Origin: Rotaria sordida
Lineage: Eukaryota; Rotifera; Eurotatoria; Philodinida; Philodinidae
Direction: 5' to 3'
DNA length: 64,000 nucleotides
Assembly: GCA_905250125.1 (NCBI GenBank)
Contig: CAJNOL010000197.1
Location: 1-64,000, forward strand
Below the pieces are notes generated by a model. That model ran no database searches, was not told the DNA's origin, and saw only the letters and a list, made by a program, of their open reading frames with translations. Made by a program: the position numbers and the translations under genes. Position 1 is the first letter of the stretch. Each line of letters starts with the position of its first letter. Of the stretch, positions 36,301 to 48,100 are shown piece by piece.

Positions 36301-39300
36301 ATATAGTGATCCATCATTACTTGTTGAAATTGATCCTAAATTGGTAAAAAAAAAAAAAAAAAGACAAAATATTTTTTTTTCTCTATCCTACTAATATCGT
36401 ATTTCTTTAGTCAATTGTTGGATTTTACTCTATAACATCAACAAATAATATTATAAATCAATCAAACTTATCATCATCACCATACATAGTTACAAATAAA
36501 AAATCTAAAGATGATATTCCACAAAAATTTGGTAAAAAAGGAAATATCTTAGTGTCTTTTCGTTCTATATATATATTTTTTTTTTCTTAGATTCTCTTAT
36601 ACCACAACGTATACTTCATCGTCGTATACATAGTGATCCAATATTTTCTATTCCTAAAGATTCAATTAATTTAAATCGTTCACGTGTTGCATCACCATCA
36701 CCAATGTCAATATATGATGATAATCCATTTCAACGACAAAATAATATTCCAAATATATCTTATATTCAATCAGATGAATATGGTTCATATGGATCAAGTT
36801 ATGATTCTCGTGCGGATATATTTGATCAAAATAAACAAACAAAATTAACATTAGGACAATCAACAAATTTCGAAAATAATACTAATAATAATAATCGTCA
36901 ATCAATATCAAGTGAAATAACATTAATTGATGAACAAGATAATGATTTATATAGAAATCGTTTATCAACACTTATAAATAATGATGAAACAATACTTTCA
37001 AATAATTCAACATCACCAATGGATCAAAGTGTTACAATATCAACAAATGGTTATCCAACACGAAGTAATTTAGAAAAGAATAGTTCCATTCTATCGATTA
37101 ACTTTTGATTTCAATAGTACTCACCTCCTATGGTATAAGATATCTTCTTCTATTCATTTACAACTTCGAACAAAAGTCTTTTGTTTTTTTTCTGTTTCCT
37201 CTCTTCTATTTTAATTATAATAGTATTCAATCTGAAATAATTTGTATATAAGAAGAATGAAAAGAACAATTCATTTAGAGAAGTGCCATTTCATTTGACT
37301 AGTCCTTGAAGTCATCAACTCCATGTAGTTACTGAACACAGAATACACGCGCATTTTGATATACTGACACTAGTGTTGGACTATGTGAGACTATACTATG
37401 TGGGTTGAAAGATTGAAGATGAAATATTTGTTTATTTTTGATTCTTGTGAAAATGTTTTCGATGAGTCAAAAATGCTGAACTAGAATCGGAATTTTCTGC
37501 TTGTTCCGAATATGGGCTTAGAAAATTTGTCTTGATTTTATTTTGTTCGAGACTAATGAAATAACCTTCCAAAGACCCAAAACAATAGTTTCGATGAAAA
37601 ATTTTTTCATACATTTCTATAGTGTCGTTGTTGTGATTCGAAAGTAAAAGCTGAAACCTTTATTAATATATCAGCTGATAGAGCAGAAGCTATCCTACAA
37701 CACGGACAATACGAGATTTTTTTTGTCTATCGATATTGCACTTGAATTTTCGCTTATTTTAAACCCTTATTTTTAAAAAATCGACTTTTTGACCAAAAAG
37801 CGTTTTGCATAGATGCGGTAAAAGTTGTAACTTCATTCAACATAAAATTCTGTAATGAACTGTTGGTTGGACAAAATCGGTCGCTTCCGATAATTTGTAG
37901 CACTCGCGAAAAGAGACCTATTGAAGTTAGCAGAAGCCTCTTGGTTCGCCATTCAGTTTGATTTTAACACCTTTCAAAAGTTCTCGTCAGTGCTCTCGAA
38001 CACATGTAGACACGATATTTCTAATCCTATATTGAAACAGTACAAAATCTTCATCCTAATCGTGACCCATCAGAAACATTTCCAAGATGATCAAAAATAG
38101 GCAAATATTTTGTCTTAAAACTTTCCGCCGTCTCATCATTTTCTCGGTCGAATTTTGATATATTTGTAGATCCAAGCTTGAGATTGTAAAATTTATGCAT
38201 AAAACTATCTTATAATAGTGAATGGCAATATGAGAGTGAGAGAAAGTATTAAAGACTGTTTCAATTCTAGATCTGATAGAACTAAGAGCGAAATATATAT
38301 TTTCATAGGTTATTACAAGATTTATATCTATCTTCCAATCTGATATACATAGATAATAGACCTATAATATTAATATTTAATTCAAACCGTTTATCTAGAT
38401 TTTCTATACATTCAAAAAACTATATTGGATTCTGAATATTTTTCTTAGTTGTAGAAACAAACCTAAGATCCAGACTAATACAGATGATGAAGTGATGATA
38501 TTCTTCAATAAAAATTCATTACTATCACTATCAAATAAAAGTCTATCCATGTCATATTATAGTTTCTCTGATTTAATCAATCGTTAAATCAAACTATGAT
38601 CTAGAATGTATGGTCAATTAGATGAAAATAAAACAAAAGAAGTTAAATGATTCATGTATTTCAAAAAGTGAGAGAACTATAACATAAATAATATTGTCAC
38701 TTGACTAATTGTACATTAAACTGTATTACATACTTACGTTATTTTTCAAACCAGTAATTCATTCAAAAGCATGCATTAAAGCACTAAACATCATGAACAA
38801 ATATTTCTTTTTTCTGCCGCAGTTAATATAACTTCAAGGAAATAATTAAGATAAATTTACATTTTACATATAATATTGCAGTTCCTGTCTACTGCTGTTA
38901 TTTTCTTCATAGTGTTAGATATTTATTTTTTGTTTTTTTTCTATACACGTTCGATAATTGTTTCATATGATTCAAGACATATGATTTTTCTAAGAAATAT
39001 TATGAAAGTCATGATTTTTTTATCCCTCGAACTTTTGAATTATTTATTAAACAAAAATCTAAAGTAGCTTCTAATAAATTTTTCTTTTTTTAGCTGCACG
39101 TCTTCCACATTCATCATTATTTTGGCCACGAAAAGGTCAAACATTAGATAATTATATACGTGAATGTGATTTAAAAACTCGAACAGATGTTGAAAAAGTA
39201 AAATTGACTTTCATTTATTTTCGTATGAAGAAAGTTCTCCAACTGATAAATCATTTTTGTAATCGAGAATATGTGTCTTATGTAGATTCAATTAAGCTAT

Positions 39301-42300
39301 GAATACCCTGAAAAGAGTTTGTGTTCTTAGTTTATCACTGTGGAGATATTGCACTTTTACGGTGCTTTTTAAATGCACGACCTGGTTACAAATTCTGTCA
39401 TTTTTCCTATCCTAAATTAGGGTGGTGAAAAAAATTTTAGCAACAACGTAATTTTCATTTTTTTTTTAATAATTTTATGTAATCAGCTCAAATTCTAATG
39501 GTAATTTTATTCGTCATTGGAGTTTTCGATCTAATGCATTCTATGGCAAGGTTTCTAAAAACCGGACATAGTAGCTTTCAAATCCTAGAAGATCTTGTCG
39601 GAGCTAATTTTTGACAATGTCATTTCAAAGAGAACAAAATGAGGGGTCGACGTATTTTTTATGACCTTTCTTTAAATATTTAAAATTTCTTACAAAAAGT
39701 GTAAAACAACGAACTTTATCCAAAAATCTCTGAAAAGACGCCTTTTCTTGGTTTTTAAGATAATTTTAAATTTTTAAGAGAAGGTCATAGAAAATGTGGC
39801 AACCTCTCATTTTGTTCTCTTTAAGATGGCATTCTTAAAATATGGCTCCGATAAGATCTTCTGAGACATAAAAACTAGCGTATCCGGTTTTTTAGAAACC
39901 TTCCCATTACAGTTCATCTATGGAATCTTGCTTTATAGAAAACTATCAAACATACGTTACTGCTAAACCTTTTTCCATCATTGTATCTTAAGACCAGAAA
40001 AGCAAAGTTTCAAGTGGAAATTCAAAAATCAGTTTTTCTGTTATCCATAGCATTCATTTCAAGAATACCATAGAAGTATAGTATCTCCACAATATCTTTT
40101 TAGAATATTCATAGCTCATTTCGATCTACATAAAACACATAGTCTCAACTCAAAATTGATTTATCAATTGAAGGACTTTTCTGATTATATGATTTTTTTT
40201 TTCAATAAAAATTTATCTTTTTTGTTTTTAGGAAAATGCTCATTTTTATTTCAGTGAAGCAATTATATCAGCTATTGAACAAATAAAATTTACTCAACAA
40301 TGTAATAAATATTTTGGTCAAACATGGTCATCATCAATAGCTAGTATGTTATCACCATGTGAAACAACACATACATCATCATCAAATAGTAGTTCATCAC
40401 CACCAATACAGCAATATACACCTTGTAATTCAAAATTATTATTAAATAATGGAACAAAAGTTAGTTGATTGAAATTTTCTATTAATATCAATTTTCTAAA
40501 TAAATATATATTTATTTAGAGTTTAAATAGAGAATTATCACAATCAAATCGACATGATGATATAACAGAATCAACTACAGATTCAAGTGAATAATTATTT
40601 CGTTATGTGTTGAAAAGATAATTTATTAAGTTTTTTATTTTTTTTTATTTTAGCTGAACCACCAAATAATTTTGATTGGTCAATTCGTAGTTCAATATTA
40701 AGTTTAAAGTAATTTGATTAATCTTATAATTTGTTTTGTTTTTTTTGTAAATTGATTATTTTAGTTTACAAGAATCATCAGCTGAAGCAATAGGTATATT
40801 ATAATCGATTTGTTTTTTGTTTTTCTATAATCTCTTTTTTATATTTGTTTAGCATTAGCATTAATGGAAACATGGAAAAATTTTAAAGTTCCCACAGCAC
40901 CCGAACTCTTTTGGATGATTCCACATGATGAAGATTTACCACAAGAGGTAAAAATTGTAACAGAGAAAAAAAAAATATTTAGTTTCTATTTCAAAAGTAA
41001 AAATTTCCTTTTCCTTTGTTTTTTCAAGTTATTACCACTTCCAGATGGAATTTCAATTGATCCCAGTGAAGATTATCTTTCGAATGAAGATGGTCAAAGG
41101 GTAAATTATTTACTAATGGAATGCTATTATTATCCATTCAAAAAGTCAATTAACTTTGTTGTATCATAAATAACTTAGATATAAAAGTCGCTAGCGAGCT
41201 ACAATTTTCAGTATTATGCCCTTGAAAACTTTTCCAGTACACATTAACTTTTACGATAGTAATTTGATAGAGAAAATCAAGACCTCTCTAGGTGATTCAT
41301 TTGACAGGTTATAACCATTCTTCTGAGAGACTCCCGAAGTCGACCAATTGACTACTGGTCAGTTTGAAATCAGTTGATATAAAAGATTTTGACCGCATTG
41401 AGACAAATGGTAGTGTTTACTTTCTTTTCTAAAGCAACATAAAAAAATCCTTAGTTTTAACAAACTGGAAAATAAGAAATGGACATGCTTGAATATCATT
41501 CTGTTCGACTCCAATGAAACGATGTAAATTTTTACTAAGAAAATAGAAATATGGACAAGTCTTTAATTATAAAATGAGACATTCCACAAAGTTGAAAAAG
41601 ATGATCGGTTGAAATTACACAATAGATTTTCGAACTCAAAAATACGTGCGATTATGAGATAAATACGATATTCATTATTGAAACATTCATAGAATCTGAA
41701 TTACGTATTTCATAAAAATGAGAAGCTCTCATTTAGTAATATATGGTTTACTTTACATTTCCGTTCATTTCAGAGCTCTATATAATCTTCTCAGATGATA
41801 TTACTTGTCAGAGCCGTATCGATATATACGTCGTAGAAATTTTTTCTCCACTTATCTACAGCTTGATAGTTTCTAAAAGCAAAGTATCGTAATAAGTGAG
41901 AATTAATGTATCTACGAAGTGTCGATGACAGATGAACGTGTTAATGAGAAAAATAGTGTAATGAATGCGTAACACACATTACCCAATAGCAAGCAACTGA
42001 AACAATATTGAAGTAAATTTTTGGTTCATCGATAATTATCACAGCTTTTATCAAAGCTCTCAAACAGTTTGAAAACTCCAATTTATCGAATCTTGTACAC
42101 TTCTGTGCTTGTAAGCAAATCTAGTCGTAACTACAACACAAAATAAGTTGATCACAATCGAAGCCTACCTCCAAACTTTTGACTTGCGACACAAAATAGA
42201 AGATCCGTGAGCTACTATTCTGTAGGAGAGTATATCCACACATTCCAAACTAATCAGTAGTCAATTTTGGAGGTCTCAGAAGAATGATTACAACTTGGCA

Positions 42301-44302
42301 ATGGAACCATTGAGAGAGGCCGATCTTTGATAGATCTCATTCGAATACTGAAAGTCGCAGATTCCTAGCTATTGTATAATTTAATCTAAATATTAGTACA
42401 TTTTATGATTTGAAAGAAATTTCTAAAAATGAAAATTTTTTTTTTTTTATTAAAGATTCTATGTCGTGGTAATAGTCAATGGGCACCACCTCGTGAACAA
42501 TTGATCTTTCATATTCATCAACCTCCAAAGTACATGCATATATGATAAATTCAAACTCCATAAAAAAAAAATATATAAATATATTTTTTATTTAGTCGTG
42601 ATTCTCAATTAAGAAAACAAGGTTATCTATGTGCTGGTTGTGGACGTCATGTTGAAAAAGGTTTTGCACATCGTTATAGATATTGTGAATATACAGGTTA
42701 TACTATCAAATAAATATAAAACAACATAAATTATAATTTTTTTTTTTCTTCTATTAATATTTAGGCAAATATTTTTGTCGTAGTTGTCATTCGGATAAAA
42801 AATCATTTTTACCATCATATATAATAACAAAATGGGATTTTTCAAGCAAACATAGTGTATCTAATTTTGCATTTGATTATTTAAATCGTATATATAGTGA
42901 TCCAACATTTAATTTAAATGATTTAAATCCAAAATTATATGAAAAAAGTAAACAATTAAGAATAATAGATGAATTACGTTGGTCACTTTTTTATCTTCGT
43001 CATTATATTTTAACATGTCGTTTTGCTGAAGAAAAAAAGTAAGAGGAAAAAAAAACAAAATTCTACTTTTTTTTTTGTTTTTCAAAAATAAAATTCTTTT
43101 AAAATAGTTATCAACAAATATTACAAAAATTATCATCATATATATATACAGATCCATATATATATTCAATACAAGATTTATATAAAGTAAATTTATTTTT
43201 GTAAATAAAAATGAAAAAATAAACAAAAATAAAAACTAAATTCTTTTTCTTTAGATAAAATCAGGTGATTTAATAAAGGTGCTTGAACCAATGGTAATTA
43301 ATTTACGTGAACATGTATTAACATGTCCATTATGTTATGCCAAAGGATTTATATGTGAAATATGTATGAATGATAAAGATATTATTTTTCCATTTGATTT
43401 AGATATAACAAGTGTTTGTCCAGGTTAAATTTTTAAAGATCTAAAATAAAAATAATAAATATCAATGATGTTTTTGTTTTAGTATGTCAATCATGCTTCC
43501 ATTTTCAATGTCATGAAAATAGACAATATCATTGTCCTAAATGCCAAAGAAACAAAAGTAGAAAGTAAGAAAAAACATATGTTCTAGTTTTTTAATGATC
43601 CATAATAAGTAATAAACGATTAATAAGAATAATATTAGATAATTCTTACAAGTACTTTTATAGATATAATTCTTAGTATACAAAAACCACTTATAATATG
43701 TTATTTACAGGTCATTAGCACTATATCAAATCTGTTTTCTTTTTATTCAATAAGACAAAGATTAAAAATACGATATTATATAGTAATAATAGTTATTTCC
43801 TATGTTATTTTGTTTTGTTTGATTTGATATTTTCATAGTTTTCTCAAGACTTTATACCGAATGATGAATGAATGTATTTAATAATTTACAAAATATCTTC
43901 TGCATTATCCTTACATGTAAATAAATTTTCCTTAGAAATACATTCTTTCACTATGTAACCGATATGATCTGTCACATTAGTATTTCAATCTATGTTTTGA
44001 GTCTATCATCATAAAATAGAATAAATTGGATTTCATTCAGCTGTCTAATTAACTCTTTCGGATATAATACTCAATTGAGATAATATAAAGTATTACTTTC
44101 TTTTATTATATATAGAGAAAAAAATCACACTAGATTTATTATTTAATTGAAATTCACTAGAGAATTCTTGAAAATTGATATGATATTCTTAAAAAAAAAA
44201 AACAACTTCTCAATTTTTCTTTTCTATTTTAGTAGTCTAACTTCATCAAATCGTAGTAATACACCAACAAATATTCAACATGAAGATGGTATAATTACAT
44301 AA
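30308..44302 (+). CDS. RUBCN: Rubicon (RUN-domain Beclin-1-interacting protein), 20 exons
   Basis: Exons: 30308-30318, 30409-30559, 33453-33669, 36237-36343, 36411-36531, 36591-37064, 39094-39197, 40232-40459, 40520-40586, 40654-40708, 40765-40793, 40853-40947, 41029-41100, 42456-42529, 42596-42696, 42765-43038, 43108-43186, 43255-43423, 43483-43564, 44233-44302. All phases agree, giving 859 residues (human 972). Exons 1-4 encode an N-terminal RUN domain (NLKSTIELL, then KYGAIERLR). A Ser/Asn-rich middle follows. The conserved stretch ENAHFYFSEAIISAIEQIKF lies in the equivalent place to human Rubicon. The Rubicon homology domain (from about residue 578) is complete: CAGCGRH, YRYCEYTGKYFCRSCH, TKWDFS, CPLCYAKGFICEIC, then IIFPFD and CPKC zinc ligands. 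Rubicon binds Rab7 and the Beclin-1/PI3KC3 complex and restrains autophagosome maturation while promoting LC3-associated phagocytosis. Keeping the RUN domain separates it from Pacer. Large introns hold a nested gene and fold-back elements. Confidence 0.93.
30716..31410. mobile_element. ~0.7-kb fold-back element with very long TIRs in Rubicon intron 2
   Basis: The left arm (ttcaataggaacatcataga, then gacctgtagttttcatcatt) and the reverse complement of the right arm near 31320-31410 match over at least 60 bp. A second inner block (gttccgttcgaaagttataa, then attccagccaattgac) is also inverted, around 30920-30980 versus 31160-31225. No transposase is visible. The 75-codon ORF at 31361-31588 starts inside the right arm and is not a gene. 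Confidence 0.6.
31510..31840. repeat. Dispersed repeat family C, copy 2 (Rubicon intron 2)
   Basis: This is the direct-orientation counterpart of 10340-10700, including the identical run around atagatagaataaaacaatc. It begins just after the fold-back element at 30716-31410. Confidence 0.75.
33670..36236. other. Rubicon intron 3 (host intron of the nested gene)
   Basis: The intron is 2.6 kb, against under 100 nt for many other Rubicon introns. Apart from the antisense ORF at 33795-34181 it holds only AT-rich DNA with homopolymer tracts. About 2 kb upstream of the nested gene's ATG is therefore available as its promoter. Confidence 0.55.
33795..34181 (-). CDS. Putative secreted peptide precursor nested in Rubicon intron 3
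   Basis: This single-exon ORF of 128 residues lies on the opposite strand, wholly within Rubicon intron 3. The N-terminus has the layout of a signal peptide: a short basic region, hydrophobic core VVLLLSFVLFMCCILP (about 19-34), and a small-residue site SMSNA before Tyr40. The body is Ser-, Asn- and Asp-rich and has no Cys after the signal peptide. The C-terminus is MRPYIGRRR. Gly followed by a basic triplet is the classic signal for proprotein-convertase cleavage, trimming and amidation, and would leave a peptide ending RPYI-amide. There are no internal paired-basic sites giving multiple peptides. I recognise no known family. The ending resembles the neurotensin core (RPYIL) and more loosely NPF (RPRF-amide), but this may be chance. 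The start is the ATG at 34181, preceded by an A-rich context. Confidence 0.5.
   Translation of the reverse strand: MLFFFVTTANKLYSSPSRVVLLLSFVLFMCCILPSMSNAYPFYSSSSSSLSITNNINNDNNDNDIKDRDWFVLNEKTLNNDNNDNIYLERNERGTGFYIVRNGDYILLIPDSKHHFTKNMRPYIGRRR
37065..39093. other. Rubicon intron 6, 2.0 kb
   Basis: The donor chosen is A|gtaatt at 37065. Reading through it reaches a stop at 37106-37108, which would give a short RUN-only isoform. A second in-phase donor G|gttatc lies slightly upstream. Around 37650-37900 the sequence weakly resembles 28900-29170 (shared 'tttttgacca' and 'gatagagca' contexts). No other gene is seen. Confidence 0.5.
39220..40190. mobile_element. ~1-kb TIR element (family D, copy 2) in Rubicon intron 7
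   Basis: The left end (gttctccaactgataaatca, then gattcaattaagctatgaat, then gagatattgcacttttacgg) is inverted relative to the right end at about 40045-40190. The ends match those of the element at 13360-14390. There is no transposase. A second inverted-repeat element (39545-39910) lies inside it. The outer borders almost touch exon 7 (ends 39197) and exon 8 (begins 40232). Confidence 0.65.
39545..39910. mobile_element. ~365-bp fold-back element nested within the family D element
   Basis: The arms 39545-39690 and 39765-39910 are inverted copies over roughly 140 bp each. Paired blocks include aaggtttctaaaaaccgg, agaagatcttgtcggagc, aaagagaacaaaatgag and tatgacctt. The short unpaired centre and lack of ORFs fit a MITE. 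Its position between the two TIRs of the larger element implies it was inserted later or is an internal part of that copy. Confidence 0.7.
41186..42375. mobile_element. ~1.2-kb TIR element in Rubicon intron 13
   Basis: The outer inverted blocks are tagcgagctac...ttcagtat on the left and the complement of atactgaaagtcgcag...tagcta on the right. Inner inverted blocks around 41270-41370 and 42250-42335 share cctctctagg/cctctctcaa, cattcttctgaga and ttgactactg. The interior (about 0.9 kb) has no usable ORF, so the element is non-autonomous. The element accounts for most of this unusually long intron (41101-42455). Confidence 0.5.
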
Positions 44303-45146
44303 AATTTTCAGAAAATAAAACCGTGTAATTTTTGTTTTTAAATAAAAAATGTCTTTCATAAATTATTTATTCTTGTTATTTTTTTTTTTTTTTCTAATAA
44401 TATTTTTGTTTTCTTCACCGGTCTTTTTTTTTTTTTTAATTTCTTCCTCTTGTTAAAAATTCTATTGTGTATATATTTGTTTGCTAGTTAATATTACATG
44501 CATGTCAAAAATGCAAAAGAAAACCAAGCCTCGTTAATATATTTTTCTTTTTTTTTTCTTGGCTTTCTTATTAATATAATAATGACGTTACTATCAGCAC
44601 ATAGATATTCATCATTTTTTTTTTTAAATAAAAAACGAATATCAATAAACAAGAATCAAGTTGTTAGTTCTGATGATGAAAGAAGTTTGCTTGATTATAG
44701 TTGATATATCTTCATTCCGTCGATTTTTGCCTCGTATTCGCTTTCTTTTTTTCCTTTCTTCCTTTCGCTCTTTCTTATTTTTTTTTTTCTTTTGCAATAA
44801 CCACCTTCCTACAATATTATACAAAGAATAGTCCCATATATATCTCCATTGACAAATGCGACCGAAGACATTAATTGATCGTTGCTTGATGACAAGCGAA
44901 CGAGCATTGAGAGTGTCGAGCTCGCATAATCGATAACGAAGAAAAGCGGAAGACAAAGCATCATCTCCGTAAGTACTTTCAAGAAAATCCATGTCATCAA
45001 TAACTGAAAAGAGGAAAAAAACAGAAGAAGAAGAAAAAGAAGATCGAACGATTTTATTTTATATTATCATTAGTATGTTTTCCATTTTATTTTTTTTTTA
45101 TTTTTATTTAATAAATAGTATAACGAATGATTAAAAAATTTACAAA
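44303..45146. other. Intergenic region, Rubicon 3' flank and K2P promoter side
   Basis: An AATAAA-like signal follows the Rubicon stop at about 44315. From 44700 to 45000 the sequence is less AT-biased than its surroundings. It carries an antisense ORF (44642-44992) without recognisable domains. It may be 5' regulatory or UTR sequence of the K2P gene. No gene is claimed. Confidence 0.4.
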
Positions 45147-48100
45147 ATGAGTGCAAGTCGATATGCAGTTGTTCGACGTCTTAGTCGAGTACTTCTATTA
45201 CCTCTACATGGCCATACTATGACTAATGATAGGTAAGAATTGTTAAATCTACTTTGTTCTTAGGGAATTCTTTTCTTTTTTTTTGTCATTGTCATAAGAA
45301 TTTTCTTAGTTGTCGTACTCATGAATAATGATATGTGTAGATAATAAACAGCTTTTGTGATCTCAATAGTATACAATGTGTATACATTCTCATTTGGGAC
45401 CGAGAAAAAAAAAAAGAGAAAGAAAAAAGCTCCAATCTATCAATACAATAAGGTCGACGATGAGCATACCAAACCAATCGAGTTTCGGAATAAGAAACGA
45501 CTAAGAATAAAAGAAAAAAAAACCCGACGCATGAATGATTAAATAGAACATTTGCTTTTGGTTCATATTAAAGAACACTTGTATATTGATTGACAACAAA
45601 CCAAACTAAGTAAGTATCAATAATATTACTTTAATATTTGATTAAATAGAATAATTATCAAGAATTCTATTGTATTGTATTAATCAATATTATAAGAAAT
45701 TAGAAATTAAATAAGTTATATAATTCCGTTAGTAAATCTAATTAATTTTTTTTTTCAAATAATAATTTTATTATATTATTTGTTCATTAATTAATTGCAT
45801 TTCTTTTTTGTTTTGTATAGATATAAACATATAAGAATAAACATAAAAGCACTTGACCTATGAGAATTAATCATTAGTTAATTGATATAAACACACATAA
45901 ATAAACAGACTTCATAATAATTGTTAGTCCGTTCATAAACGAAAAGAAGAATTATTCTACATAATCTTTTCATCTTATTTTATCATCGATAATATTCTTC
46001 ATTATGAAATCATTCTCATGTTTTTCCATGTAACTATAAAAGAATGTACATATACATATATCTTCAAAAAACAAAATCAATCTTCTAGAGAATGATAGTA
46101 GTTGTAGCTTGCGCTTGACTGCTAACTTTGCTATTGTTATGTAAGTTGTGAATACAATTTCTGTTTCCTTACTTATATGCAAAGTGCTTCGTTTGTACAT
46201 ACATAAGAAAAAAAAAAGTAAATGAGACATAAAGTAGTGTCATCTCGATGGTGTTTCAGGCCAATGCATTTACTAGGGTAGCTCTCTCTCTCTTTGCACT
46301 CATTACCACTAGAAAAAAGTATAATTAGTGATGGCAACCATATCATCGGATGAATGAACACAATTAATTGAATTGATTGATTGATTGATTGCTTACATAC
46401 TTTGTACTGTTTTTTGACATAAAGAAAAATATGCTGATGTATTGCTTATCATAAATTGTATTTGTCAAAACTACTTTTTCGACAGATAATAATTATTTGA
46501 ATATATTTCTGTTCCAGTTTTTTTTTTCTAAGACAAAAGAAAATGTTAAAGATCAGCTGATCTATCATATTACTAATTCAATCAATAAAACAATAATTTG
46601 TTGCTTTCCTACGATCTTTAACATTTATTTTAATCGATTACTTGTTATATAAAGCCTATTAGTTAGATGTAGAATTATTATTTATTATGTTTGTGTCGTT
46701 CGTTCATCGCAAATGATCCATAGGGTATTCGGACATTTTCTTTTTTAGTACTTTATCACACATAATTCTCTCGGTTCTCATTGATATGATTACCGAAATA
46801 CTTTTTTTTTTCACATGAGGAAGAAGAAAAAACCGAGAAATGATGAACTGATCATAAAGTTGTCTATCGTATAAAATATTATTCTTGTGCTACGATGAAT
46901 TTAACATTACTTTGTCTAACGTGTATATGATGGAAATAACGACATATTTACATCGAGTAGATCCATCATCATCATCAACGCCTCGTATGATTATTGTTCG
47001 ACAGAATAAAGAGAAACCGACAACTTCAATAAATACATTAAATACTGAAAAAAATCTTCATCAATTATCAACGATTGATACTTCTATTTCAACGATAAAA
47101 AAACCTCGGAAATCACTATTCAAGTAGGTTTGAAAGACATCGAAGAAAATATTTCTTTCGTCGTCAATGTCTCTATTTATTTTGTATGATGATATCAAAA
47201 AAAGAACTTATGGATTTGTCATTATATCCTTAATTATAAACAAATTGAGTAGAAGTTTCACTGCATGTCGTCTAGCTAATTGCATGAAAAAAACAAACCG
47301 AGATGATGAAGAAATGTTAGATCCATATATGTATATATATATTTAAGGATAAATATGTCAATCATGACATTATTACTATTATCAAATAAAACAGAATCAA
47401 TAAAGTGCATCGACTTTGTTCGTGTATGTAACCATTTGAGTATATTCATATAGTCATCTCGACTCCAGATGATGATGATGATTTCCGGTAGAATAACGCA
47501 TAACAATAGGTTGATGGCTCGCCTGATAACAGATTTCTTTTTCCATGCATATGTTCGATGACGTTAGCAATAAGCCATGTACGCGTACAATTGAATGCCG
47601 ATCAAACAAGTAATAAAAACATCAGTGGTGTCTACATCTATCTCTTTTTCCAGCCTAGACTGATGATGTATTCTGTTCTGTATTGATTAGAATAGAAGGC
47701 ACCGACCTGGTTCGTTTTTTTTTTCCTCGATGTCTATGTACTTCTATGCTTTATGGATGTTCGATTGTATCCATCTGTATATATTGATCTCGTTCTTCTT
47801 GATCGTATAAATGATTAAAAGGTCAGCTTTTTTTTTTAAACAATATTAAATAACCAAAAGAAAAAAAAGAAGAAGAAATGCATTCTGGTCAGATGTTTAT
47901 TGTTTATCGATCGGCGACACTTTCATCAAAGTATGCACAAATATTTATTTAGATTCTTAAATTCTCACTGTTTTTTTTTAATACGTAATTTAAAATAATA
48001 TTTTATTTTATATATTTTTATTTAGTATGCGCCGTCGAAAAATTAAAGATTCATCTTCTACTGGTGATCATCAAATATGTGCAAGAGAAAATTGTTTAAG

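Noticed and set aside
44642-44992. 116-codon minus-strand ORF upstream of the K2P gene
   Set aside because: The first 65 residues look less biased than random DNA here, but there is no known domain and the rest is Lys/Arg translation of poly-pyrimidine. It is more likely K2P 5' sequence.
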